Of a stretch of 11,928 bases of DNA, positions 1 through 7,070 are shown one piece after another. The position numbers were made by a program, and so were the translations under genes. The stretch comes from Cyanothece sp. UBA12306 (lineage in GTDB: Bacteria > Cyanobacteriota > Cyanobacteriia > Cyanobacteriales > Microcystaceae): positions 2,150-14,077 of the forward strand of contig DLXW01000281.1 of the NCBI GenBank assembly GCA_003448685.1, given 5' to 3'. The stretch's first letter is position 1. Each line of letters begins with the position of its first letter. The notes under the pieces were generated by a model. That model was not told the DNA's origin. It did not search any database and was given only the letters and a program-made list of their open reading frames with translations.

Positions 1-15
1 CTTAATATTATTAAG
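1..15. other. short palindrome at window edge
   Basis: CTTAATA and TATTAAG flank one central base, giving a 7-bp perfect inverted repeat just beyond the stop of the large membrane protein gene. It could be part of a terminator for that gene, but no T-tract is visible and the window ends here, so the role is open. Confidence 0.2.
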
Positions 16-38
16 CCCCTACTGACTTGGAGACTTCG

Positions 39-3000
39 TTAAAGCCATTGCTTAAATGCTTCTTTCCAATTTTGCCAGACAATCATAATTTTTTGTTTTT
101 TGTGTTCAAAAATTGCTGCGATCGCAATCAAAATAATGCCTAATCCTAAGCCAATTAACCATTTACCAAAAGAATTATCCAAGCTAATCATTATTAATTG
201 AGATAAAATTATTACTATAAAAGCAATTGTTCCACTATATAAAAAAGCGCGAATTTTGAATCCAAGTCCTAGACTAATGGTGAAGAAACTAATGCCCAAT
301 GAGAGCCAACCTAAGTTATGATAAAAGATTACAGTAGTAAAATTAATAATACCAATGCCTAATAGACGTAAATAATGACGAAGTTTGTCCCGTGATTTAT
401 CTCGAAAAATTGGCTCGACTTGAGCAACATATAGAATAGATAAGCCAATAATTAAAGCTATGTTTAAGGGATTAATCAATTGATGATCATAACAAAATCG
501 AATAATTGCCCAATTAATAAATCCTAAACTTATATAACTCCAACGTAAATTATTTTGATTAACCCCAATTTGCAAATAAAAAACAGCAACTAATAAGAGA
601 CTGGTATAAGCAATTTGTTGTGTCGTTACCAAGGCTAATAAACTAGGAAGGCATAAAGAAACTCGCTGCCAAGATTCTGCTTTCCAGCCTAAATTTTCCC
701 AAGGAATATAATAAACAAATAAAGCAATAATTACGACAATTCCTGCATAATAGCCATCAAAACTAGCTAACTTCCTCCAAATTAAGCGAGAAAATATTAA
801 GGTACTTGCTATATCTAAAAAACCCAAATATATCCAAACTTTTTTCAAAAATTCTGCCCGAGAATTAGCGTTAGTATTAATCATATCAGGATCTCTTCCT
901 TGAACGAAAGCATAACTCGATAAGACTAAACTCAAAGATACATTAATGGGGTTAAGATAGGGATTGGTTTTTGTGGTTAATAAAGTAATTGCTACCCAAG
1001 CAACTCCAATTGTTTTTAATAAGGTAGCGATCGCCCAATGAATGTGAGCTACTTGTTGAATTTGTGCTAAACTTAAATCGAGAAAGTGACGGTATCCTAA
1101 TAGTCCTAAAACCCAATCAAAAAGACGATACAACAAGGCGAAAATTGCGGTTATTAATCCTAAAATTAATAACTGATTTTGTAAGGTTCCTCCAACTCCT
1201 TGAAGCAGATGATAAATTACCCCTTCTTGAATACCAATAGTGATTAAACCAAGTCCAATATAAGTTCCTATTTTTTCTTGATGAAAACAATAATCTACTC
1301 TAGCAATTATTATTCCAACTGCTAAAGTAATTAGTCCAGTATAGGGAGTGAATATTCCTATCCGCCAAATAACAGCCATAACGGCAAAGAATAGGGGTAA
1401 TATTTGCAAACTTACTGGTTGAGAAGGATGGATAAATTTTAGGATAATTAATCCAAAACTTAAATTAATTAATGCAATGATAAATTTCGTTGTCCCTATC
1501 CATAAGGCACTGCTAATAATTAATAATTCCAATGCCCAAATTGTTGCGCACATTACCCAAAAATTAGATGTTTTTTTATAAGAGTAAGCTGTTGCAATTA
1601 AGGCAATAAAAATCGAGATTATATGTTGCCAATTAATCGAAAAAAAATGATTATTTTTAAATAAAATTACACTATTAATAAAAGTAATTTTTGATAACAA
1701 AATAACAGATAAAAAGACAACCCATTGATTCATCGCTTTAGCATAAATAACTGCAAAAGAATTATGATGTAATCGCTTTAAACCTTGACTTATCAGTCCT
1801 AAAAAAACAATATTAAAAATATAATTAAGAAAGATAAAGCGAAAAGTTAGCAGATCGACCCAGAGACCTTGAGAATTTTCTAAAATAGCAAAAATAATAA
1901 TACTTATTGTAAACCCTATTTGAGTTTTTGCAGCAAAAGGATCTCGAAAAAAATAGCTATTAATCAATATCAAAAAAGCTGAAATAATCAGAGAAATTAA
2001 CCGAAGATTAGGTTGCCAAAAGGTAAGAGCTTGAAATAAAATTAAAGAGTAATTACTCAAAAATAACGCTCGCCTGCGCTTTTTTCTTTCTGTTTGATAA
2101 ATGATCCCAATTCCTGTTAAAGTCAAAGGTGTTAGTAGCCACCAAAATACAACAGTTTGAGAATTGTTTGTAGATAAAAATGTTTCTACTGCGGTCCAAA
2201 GAAAAGTATAACTAATTCCTCCTAATATCAATCCTAAATATCTACTACTCTGATGATAAATCTTTAAACCAGGCAATTTAGCTAGGGATATTATTAAAGA
2301 AACTACCATTAAAATTAATAAAATTTTAGCCCAGGATATCCAAGATAAATTTGGGAAATACCAATAAAAAAAACAACAAATAGTTAAAATACCACAGATA
2401 TTTATTAAATAAGTCAAAAAGTTTTTTTGAAAATTTTGATAATGACTAAGATAAGCAAACATCGCTGTAGATAATCCTAAATCAATCCACCGCCACAAAG
2501 GATCTTTGACATCTAATATCCCTAGAACAACTGTTATCAAAAAAATTAAATAATTTTTAAATTGTGATAATTTTGGCTGAGATTTATAGTTAATCCAAGA
2601 GGTAAAAATAGCAAAAAATATCACATAAGGAAATAATATAAAACGATAAAAAAAATAAATTTTATCCTGAATATTAGAGACTGGAACGCTTTCTTGGATG
2701 ATACTTTGAAGTAATTCAACTGGTAATAATCGCAATATTAAAAAAAACCATTCTATTCCAATCAAGAAAATAGCTAATAAATCTCGTCGTCGCCAATCTC
2801 GATGTAACCGTTGATTAAAGACATTAATTCCTAACCCAGCCACAATAGTTGATTGCCAAGGAAATATTTCTTTGACTCCTACCAACCATCCTAAAAATAA
2901 TAAAACAATTCCTGAAATTTCTAAAACAGAAGTTAATAAATTGCGAAAAGCAACTTGTTTTTGTTGCAAAAGCCATCCTGAAATACCGATAGCTAATCCT

Positions 3001-3905
3001 AATTGTTGTGGATAAATTTCAGGGTATAAAATTCCTCGCAATAGTAAAAGAAAAAGTCCATAAATAATAAACCCCTTATCTAAATCAAGAGAATATTGAG
3101 TTGTAGTTTGAGACATCCGCAAAAAATGCAAAATCACAACTGTCGTTACCGTTCCCCCATAAATAGCGATCAGGGGAAACGAAGAAGAATACTCCCAACC
3201 CCAATGAAGATAACTGAGTAATAAAATATTAATAATAGTTAACCAACTTTGAAATTCCCGACGAAATTGGACAAAAATGGTAATCAGACTAATAGAAGCG
3301 ATCGCTAATAAAATTAACTCCCACCAATTAGCATCGAATAATAGACTATCCATTGCCCAAAAATTAATGGGAACCAGCAAGCAGACAAGGACTTGCAATG
3401 TCTTAGCAGTTAGAGATAGATTAGATTTTTGACTTACCCACTTTCCTACTCCCCAAAACGTCAAAGTATAAAGCCATAACATCCCATAAACGCCTAAACT
3501 AGATAATTGTTGCCATTGAGAGGCTGCTAGTAAGCCAGAGGATGTCACTACTAAAAAGACTCCTAGAAACAGCAACCAACGGATACTTAGCTCTTCCCTA
3601 AAAGCTTGCACCATATTTTGAGCAAGGTAACCAACCCGTTTTACAGGAGTCGTTACTGTGGAAAAGATTCTTTGTGGAGTTAAAGAAACAGAAATTTTGT
3701 CTTCGACTTGAGACTGATCAGAAGTTTCTACTGCGATCGATTGAGTCAGGGGACAACTTAAATAAGTTTGACAAAGTTCTCTAACTTGCTCATCTTGAAT
3801 TAATCCTAATTGTAGCCATTGATCTAATCCCGTCAGAAATTCGGGTTGAGTGGGATCAACAGTAATATCAAGATTTTGGTAATCCCAGTAACCATCAAAA
3901 ACCAT
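39..3905 (-). CDS. giant polytopic membrane protein, cyanobacterial, DUF2157-like
   Basis: Predicted protein of 1288 residues. The first ~100 residues are soluble: a short 'LGLIQDEQVRELCQTY'-type segment (reminiscent of the N-terminal part of DUF2157 proteins) and a polar linker. The rest is almost continuous hydrophobic helices separated by short basic or polar loops, probably well over 20 membrane spans, ending in a lysine-rich tail. I see no catalytic motif, transporter signature or signal peptide. Start choice: TTG (3932) and GTG (3914) are possible, but ATG at 3905 has AGGTGA a few bases upstream and is preferred, removing nine residues from the longest frame. It is transcribed divergently from the alpha/beta hydrolase. 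From memory, similar very long membrane proteins of unknown function occur in many cyanobacteria. The DUF2157 link is tentative; location in a membrane is near certain, function unknown. Confidence 0.85.
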   Translation of the reverse strand: MVFDGYWDYQNLDITVDPTQPEFLTGLDQWLQLGLIQDEQVRELCQTYLSCPLTQSIAVETSDQSQVEDKISVSLTPQRIFSTVTTPVKRVGYLAQNMVQAFREELSIRWLLFLGVFLVVTSSGLLAASQWQQLSSLGVYGMLWLYTLTFWGVGKWVSQKSNLSLTAKTLQVLVCLLVPINFWAMDSLLFDANWWELILLAIASISLITIFVQFRREFQSWLTIINILLLSYLHWGWEYSSSFPLIAIYGGTVTTVVILHFLRMSQTTTQYSLDLDKGFIIYGLFLLLLRGILYPEIYPQQLGLAIGISGWLLQQKQVAFRNLLTSVLEISGIVLLFLGWLVGVKEIFPWQSTIVAGLGINVFNQRLHRDWRRRDLLAIFLIGIEWFFLILRLLPVELLQSIIQESVPVSNIQDKIYFFYRFILFPYVIFFAIFTSWINYKSQPKLSQFKNYLIFLITVVLGILDVKDPLWRWIDLGLSTAMFAYLSHYQNFQKNFLTYLINICGILTICCFFYWYFPNLSWISWAKILLILMVVSLIISLAKLPGLKIYHQSSRYLGLILGGISYTFLWTAVETFLSTNNSQTVVFWWLLTPLTLTGIGIIYQTERKKRRRALFLSNYSLILFQALTFWQPNLRLISLIISAFLILINSYFFRDPFAAKTQIGFTISIIIFAILENSQGLWVDLLTFRFIFLNYIFNIVFLGLISQGLKRLHHNSFAVIYAKAMNQWVVFLSVILLSKITFINSVILFKNNHFFSINWQHIISIFIALIATAYSYKKTSNFWVMCATIWALELLIISSALWIGTTKFIIALINLSFGLIILKFIHPSQPVSLQILPLFFAVMAVIWRIGIFTPYTGLITLAVGIIIARVDYCFHQEKIGTYIGLGLITIGIQEGVIYHLLQGVGGTLQNQLLILGLITAIFALLYRLFDWVLGLLGYRHFLDLSLAQIQQVAHIHWAIATLLKTIGVAWVAITLLTTKTNPYLNPINVSLSLVLSSYAFVQGRDPDMINTNANSRAEFLKKVWIYLGFLDIASTLIFSRLIWRKLASFDGYYAGIVVIIALFVYYIPWENLGWKAESWQRVSLCLPSLLALVTTQQIAYTSLLLVAVFYLQIGVNQNNLRWSYISLGFINWAIIRFCYDHQLINPLNIALIIGLSILYVAQVEPIFRDKSRDKLRHYLRLLGIGIINFTTVIFYHNLGWLSLGISFFTISLGLGFKIRAFLYSGTIAFIVIILSQLIMISLDNSFGKWLIGLGLGIILIAIAAIFEHKKQKIMIVWQNWKEAFKQWL

Positions 3906-4050
3906 CAATTTCACCTGTTGCCAGTTAGACAACTGTAGGAATTTCGCGTTAACCTTCAGTTAAATTATGCCAAAAATTTTGACAACTCCAGTACCTAAAA
4001 GCTGGGAAAAACCGCTCTGGACTTAATTTTTAACCTATTTGTCACCCCGT

Positions 4051-4055
4051 GAGGT
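4051..4055 (+). promoter_or_regulatory. strong ribosome binding site of the alpha/beta hydrolase
   Basis: GAGGT lies six bases before the ATG at 4062 and fixes that start. Most other genes in this window lack a clear Shine-Dalgarno sequence, so this is one of the stronger ones. Confidence 0.7.
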
Positions 4056-4061
4056 AATTTT

Positions 4062-4928
4062 ATGTGTTCTTTAGTTAGTAATCTGAACCACAATTATATT
4101 CAAACCAATGGGATTAAACTTCATTATGTTTCTCAAGGAGAAGGTTCTTTGATGTTGATGCTACACGGATTTCCTGAATTTTGGTATTCTTGGCGACATC
4201 AAATAGTAAAATTTTCGGAAAATTATTGTGTAGTTGCTCCTGACTTACGAGGATATAATGATAGTGATAAACCTCAAGGTAAACAGTGCTATCAAGTTAC
4301 TCAATTAATTCAAGATATAAGGGGAATAATTACTGGACTTGGTTATAAAAAATGTATTCTAGTAGGCCATGATTGGGGAGGTGCATTAGCTTGGCATTTT
4401 GCTGATCAATATCCTGAAATGCTCGATCAGTTAATTGTTTTGAATATTCCCCATCCTGCTAAGTTTAGTCAAGGATTATTTACTCCTCAACAATTGATGC
4501 GAAGTTGGTATATTTTCTTTTTTCAAATACCCTATTTACCAGAGTTTTGGTGTCGCTGGAATGATTATCAAATGATCGCTTCTGCGTTTACTAAAATGGC
4601 TATTGATAGTTCGGCTTTTTCTTCTAGGGATATACAAGCTTATCGGGAAGCTGCTGCTAAACCAGGTGCACTTACTGCAGCTATTAATTACTATCGCTGT
4701 ATCTTTCGAGGATTGTTTAATTCCCAAAAATCATGGAGGAAAATAGCCGTTCCTACTTTGATGATTTGGGGAGAAAATGACACAGCTTTAGGAAAAGAAC
4801 TTACCTACGGAACTGCTGACTATGTTGAGAATTTTACTATTAAATATATACCCAATTGTAGTCATTGGGTGCAACAAGAAAAACCTCAGTTAGTTAACCA
4901 ATATATATCTGATTTTTTGTCTTGCTAA
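4062..4928 (+). CDS. alpha/beta hydrolase, epoxide hydrolase type
   Basis: 288 residues, full length for the family. Visible active-site elements in order: oxyanion-hole motif HGFPEFW (35-41); nucleophile elbow GHDWGG (102-107), with Asp104 as nucleophile, as in epoxide hydrolases and haloalkane dehalogenases rather than serine esterases; cap-domain Tyr150 in SWYIFFFQ and a second cap tyrosine in NYYR (210-211), which in epoxide hydrolases polarise the epoxide oxygen; acid Asp240 in GEND; and His268 in CSHW. The two cap tyrosines favour an epoxide hydrolase over a dehalogenase. The predicted reaction is hydrolysis of an epoxide to a vicinal diol in the cytoplasm; no signal peptide is seen. 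The natural substrate is unknown. It stands alone on the plus strand, divergent from the large membrane protein gene with about 156 bp between the start codons. Confidence 0.9.
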   Translation: MCSLVSNLNHNYIQTNGIKLHYVSQGEGSLMLMLHGFPEFWYSWRHQIVKFSENYCVVAPDLRGYNDSDKPQGKQCYQVTQLIQDIRGIITGLGYKKCILVGHDWGGALAWHFADQYPEMLDQLIVLNIPHPAKFSQGLFTPQQLMRSWYIFFFQIPYLPEFWCRWNDYQMIASAFTKMAIDSSAFSSRDIQAYREAAAKPGALTAAINYYRCIFRGLFNSQKSWRKIAVPTLMIWGENDTALGKELTYGTADYVENFTIKYIPNCSHWVQQEKPQLVNQYISDFLSC

Positions 4929-4940
4929 TTTTTGTGTTGA

Positions 4941-5090
4941 TTATTTATTTTGCTGATTTTTTAGCCATTTATTTACTATAATAGCACTAAATAATCCGAT
5001 AATAATACTAATTATAAAGCTGAAACAAAAAGTAACGATTGGGTTAATGTTTGGCGGTGTTTGATGGGGTTTAAGGGTAGTAATATCCAT
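4941..5090 (-). CDS. small single-pass membrane protein, 49 aa
   Basis: An ATG at 5090 opens a 49-codon frame ending at TAA 4941-4943. The N-terminal ~18 residues are polar and proline-rich (MDITTLKPHQTPPNINP). Residues ~19-40 form one strongly hydrophobic helix rich in Ile and Phe, and the tail (NKWLKNQQNK) is basic. The tail is therefore probably cytoplasmic, by the positive-inside rule. The start lies inside the end of the 84-codon gene: the two overlap by 20 bases in different frames, which suggests translational coupling. GAAGAAGA a few bases upstream of the ATG is a purine-rich, weak ribosome binding site. I do not recognise a family. It could be a genuine small membrane protein of this accessory block or a chance or decayed frame. 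The clean hydrophobic/basic architecture favours the first. Confidence 0.5.
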   Translation of the reverse strand: MDITTLKPHQTPPNINPIVTFCFSFIISIIIGLFSAIIVNKWLKNQQNK

Positions 5091-5325
5091 CTAAGTCTTC
5101 TTCAGGAAAAGGAATAAATGGATCATTGGGGTTAAATAATTTAATAAAAGTAGCAAAACTATTTTCTAGATCTTGCAATTCTTCTAGTTTTTCTGGGGTA
5201 ATATTGGGATAAATTCTTTGCCAAAAACGTTGTCTATTGGTTTTTATTTTAGAATTATCCTCTCCTAGTCCCTCTGCTAAGTCATATAAAAATAAATCAA
5301 TAGTTAAATAGTTAATTTGAGTCAT
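5071..5325 (-). CDS. hypothetical protein, 84 aa, possibly truncated
   Basis: 84 residues, acidic, no membrane segment or signal peptide. It opens with MTQINYLTIDLFLYDLAEG and ends in DLDGYYYP directly before TAA. From memory, a family of longer cyanobacterial proteins begins in the same way and continues past a GYYYP motif with a beta-rich segment. If that recollection is right, this is an N-terminal fragment cut by an early stop. It lies downstream of the 132-codon gene (about 100 bp gap) on the same strand, and its 3' end overlaps the 49-codon membrane protein gene. No Shine-Dalgarno sequence is evident. Function unknown. That the frame is real is supported by its regular amino-acid composition and colinear neighbours; the truncation is inference. 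Confidence 0.6.
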   Translation of the reverse strand: MTQINYLTIDLFLYDLAEGLGEDNSKIKTNRQRFWQRIYPNITPEKLEELQDLENSFATFIKLFNPNDPFIPFPEEDLDGYYYP

Positions 5326-5426
5326 ATAGCGTTTTCATCTAATTTTAGATTTTTGATAATAGAACAAATAGCGAATCTTATTTTACATTCCATTGAGAAA
5401 TGCTAGATCAAGATAAATAAATTAAT

Positions 5427-5825
5427 TCATTCGTTTAATAATTGTCTTGCGGTTTCTGGGGGGTTATCTGAAGCAAGAATTTGGGATGCTTTAATTTCGT
5501 CTAACATTGCTGCTATTCTTGCGACTTCGGGACGAATATCTTCAGTTATATTATTAATAGTTGTGTCTTCTTCTTCATCGGAAGGATAAAAATTTTGTCC
5601 CATTTTTCGTTGAGCGGCGCGGGAGAGTAAGGTTTGAAATGAGTTATTATAGAGATCGTTTAAGGTGGGGGTAGTTTTAGCGATCGCGTCTAATTCTATT
5701 ACCTTGCTTTCTAAGTTATTAGCAATTTCTTTGAGTTGCTTAATAGTTTCTTGGGGTAAGGTTTCTTGATGTAATTTTAACGCAGTGATAAAAGAAGTTA
5801 GAATGATTAATTGTGAGTCTTTCAT
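5427..5825 (-). CDS. hypothetical protein, 132 aa, in CHAT-associated block
   Basis: 132 residues, mostly alpha-helical by composition. A leucine/isoleucine-rich N-terminal helix (residues 5-20) is followed by a Lys/Glu/Leu heptad-like stretch (25-47), a Tyr/Asn turn region, an acidic patch SDEEEDT (~82-88), and a helical C-terminus rich in Ala, Ile and Glu. There is no signal peptide or membrane span. A HIP1 site (5680-5687) sits inside the frame. I do not recognise a named domain. Small helical proteins with a similar opening seem, from memory, to lie beside TPR-CHAT genes in cyanobacteria, which fits the context here: it lies just downstream of the CHAT fragment on the same strand, separated by a repeat-rich gap. 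No clear ribosome binding site precedes the ATG. Function unknown; an accessory or regulatory partner of a CHAT protease is a guess. Confidence 0.65.
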   Translation of the reverse strand: MKDSQLIILTSFITALKLHQETLPQETIKQLKEIANNLESKVIELDAIAKTTPTLNDLYNNSFQTLLSRAAQRKMGQNFYPSDEEEDTTINNITEDIRPEVARIAAMLDEIKASQILASDNPPETARQLLNE

Positions 5826-5900
5826 GATAGTTTTAGCTTAAGATTAGTTACTAATAATATAGTAATCAGTAATGATATATGAGAATTCAGAACCCATGAT

Positions 5901-5919
5901 GACATAATGGTATTATGTC
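5901..5919. repeat. palindrome, 8-bp stem, 3-base loop
   Basis: GACATAAT, loop GGT, then ATTATGTC: a perfect inverted repeat. Its right flank continues as CCCTACAA, the outer arm typical of short palindromic elements with TTGTAGGG ends that I recall as common in cyanobacterial genomes. The matching left outer arm is missing, so the element looks half-decayed. Confidence 0.6.
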
Positions 5920-5942
5920 CCTACAAATTTACCCTTGTAGGG
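5919..5942. repeat. inverted repeat CCCTACAA / TTGTAGGG
   Basis: CCCTACAA (5919-5926) and TTGTAGGG (5935-5942) are perfect inverted copies separated by eight bases. They appear to be the facing outer arms of two neighbouring palindromic elements, so this can form a hairpin that competes with the two flanking ones. Confidence 0.55.
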
Positions 5943-5961
5943 GTTTAACACTGTTAAACCC
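5941..5961. repeat. palindrome, 9-bp stem, 3-base loop
   Basis: GGGTTTAAC, loop ACT, then GTTAAACCC: a perfect 9-bp stem followed on the plus strand by TATTTTT. It could act as a terminator for plus-strand transcription, but there is no plus-strand gene just upstream. It is more likely the core of a TTGTAGGG-ended palindromic repeat. On the minus strand it lies between the CHAT fragment and the 132-codon gene and could stall transcription there. Confidence 0.6.
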
Positions 5962-6014
5962 TATTTTTCAACCTGTGTTTTAACCTATTTTAAACCTGTA
6001 TTTTAACCCTATTT
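5956..6014. repeat. imperfect short tandem repeat, units of 10-14 bases
   Basis: About five degenerate copies of a unit like AACCTGTATTTT run head to tail on the plus strand, at roughly 5956-5969, 5970-5981, 5982-5991, 5992-6004 and 6005-6014. The last residues and the stop codon of the CHAT frame (…VKIQV, TAA at 5990-5992) lie inside this tract, so the C-terminus of that frame may be repeat-derived rather than ancestral. Confidence 0.55.
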
Positions 6015-6700
6015 CCTGAAATAATAAATGCACTCCAATAATAGGGGTTTTGATAGGGATATTCTTCTTCTATTTTTTGGATTCTAATTTTTTCCTGTTC
6101 TAAGAGAATATTAAGTATCCCGTCAAGTTCCTTTTGTTTATCGTTTAACCAATCTAATAATGCGGTTTTGCTGAGGGTTTTTAACCAATTTTGCGTCTGT
6201 TTTAAAGCAATATGGGGAGGATATTGTTGGAGATTTTCATAAAATTGAACGATAAATAATGTAGTTACAAATGATTCTACTGTCCAGAGGGTACTAACAA
6301 TAGTTTCCACTCCAACATAGAGTAACCCACTGACTAACCCTACATATTCGGTGGTAATGGTTTCTTCTCCGGTAACTGCGGTTTCACAAGCTGCTAGGGT
6401 AACTAATTTATAGGACTGTAATTTTAATTGGGTGACAATATCTTCGGTGGTTAGAGTATCACTATCACTGAGGAAGAGACAGGAATGACGAGGGGTTTCA
6501 TGGTTATAACTTCCATGGCCATTAAAATGAAAAATGTTATAGGGTTTCTGTAGTTCTTGAATTAGTCTTTCTTTTGTAATACGATTTGTAGCATCAAACG
6601 AGTTGTCTTCTAAATGCGTAACATTATCATGATCAAACAGTCTTTTAATTAATGTTGTTTCTATTTCTGTGGAATAAATAGATTCACTGTGATCAAAATT
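5990..6700 (-). pseudogene. CHAT-domain caspase-like protease fragment, no start codon
   Basis: The minus-strand frame is open from 6820 down to the TAA at 5990-5992. It encodes the greater part of a CHAT domain (clan CD, caspase/HetF-associated). In order it shows an acidic lead-in (DFN/SES…STEIETTLIKRLF), the strand and catalytic His motif YNIFHFNGHGS (His codon 6515-6517), LTTEDIVTQLKL, the catalytic Cys motif LVTLAACETA (Cys codon 6386-6388), YVGLVSGLLYVG, VSTLWTVES and the closing helices (ALKQTQNWLKTLSK). Both dyad residues are present. There is no ATG, GTG or TTG between the upstream stop (6821-6823) and the GTG at 6310, and that GTG lies after both catalytic residues. The frame enters the ACTTCTG repeat at its 5' end, beyond which another frame encodes the probable former N-terminus. 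It is best read as the C-terminal piece of a TPR-CHAT gene that lost its TPR repeats. Expression would need a frameshift or repeat-number change. Confidence 0.8.
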
Positions 6701-7065
6701 ACTTCTGACTTCTGACTTCTGACTTCTGACTTCTGATTTCCCAACCGTCTCGCTACATCCCCTAACCTTCCCGTCGCAACCCGTCCCAAAACCCGTAACC
6801 TTTCCCCCAACTCCTGATAATTATCCGGTTGTTTTTGCCATTCTTTACCCTTATTTTCCAACCAGCCCGCCAACTGATTCATCTTAATGTTATGACTTAT
6901 TAAAGTTCCTTGTAAACTTCCCCAAATCGCGCCGTTTACCGATTCCTCTAACAGGATCATCAAGACATTTTCGTATTCCAAATTACTCGGTTCTACCTTT
7001 TCTGGTGGTGGTAAAGCTTGAGAATTGCGGTTAAAAAAAGATTTGATTTTATTACAAATTTTCAT
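6661..7065 (-). CDS. N-terminal fragment of a TPR-CHAT-type protein, 134 aa
   Basis: 134 residues. A basic start (MKICNKIKSFFNRN) and proline linker lead to a helical region, VLMILLEESVNGAIWGSLQG…WLENKGKEW…YQELGERLRVLGRVATGRLGDVARRLG. From memory this resembles the region that precedes the TPR repeats in cyanobacterial TPR-CHAT proteins. At residue ~109 the frame runs into the GAAGTCA repeat (NQKSEVRSQKSEV), then a short unrelated tail, and stops at 6661-6663. No TPR motif remains. It starts five bases after the stop of the Rpn-type gene, with GAGGA upstream of the ATG, so the two are probably co-transcribed. The frame is intact but very likely a truncated product. In the next frame the CHAT domain follows at once. 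One extra heptamer would fuse the two into a ~360-codon gene. Confidence 0.6.
   Translation of the reverse strand: MKICNKIKSFFNRNSQALPPPEKVEPSNLEYENVLMILLEESVNGAIWGSLQGTLISHNIKMNQLAGWLENKGKEWQKQPDNYQELGERLRVLGRVATGRLGDVARRLGNQKSEVRSQKSEVILITVNLFIPQK
6701..6740. repeat. heptanucleotide tandem repeat (ACTTCTG)5 plus partial copy
   Basis: Five perfect copies of ACTTCTG (6701-6735) are followed by a degenerate partial copy, ATTTC. On the minus strand this reads GAAGTCA repeated. Because 7 is not divisible by 3, every minus-strand frame gives the same cycle, Ser-Glu-Val-Arg-Ser-Gln-Lys, with no stop. It resembles the short tandemly repeated heptamers (STRR) described in cyanobacteria. It sits exactly between the N-terminal and CHAT parts of the broken protease gene. 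Confidence 0.9.
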
Positions 7066-7070
7066 GATAA

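Noticed and set aside
3906..3932. TTG (3932) and GTG (3914) starts for the large membrane protein
   Set aside because: The AGGTGA ribosome binding site is correctly spaced for the ATG at 3905 and would lie inside the coding sequence of the longer versions.
3979..3984. TTGACA as a -35 box for the alpha/beta hydrolase
   Set aside because: It matches the consensus, but no -10-like hexamer lies 16-18 bases downstream, so no promoter is called.
4536..4727. 63-codon minus-strand frame
   Set aside because: Lies fully inside and antisense to the alpha/beta hydrolase, whose active-site motifs prove the plus-strand frame.
5990..6310. A separate 106-codon gene starting at GTG 6310
   Set aside because: The open frame continues upstream to 6820 and encodes the rest of the CHAT domain including the catalytic His and Cys; starting at 6310 would remove both. 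It is part of the CHAT fragment, not its own gene.
6701..6740. CRISPR-like repeat
   Set aside because: The units are 7 bases and directly adjoining with no spacers; it is a simple tandem repeat.
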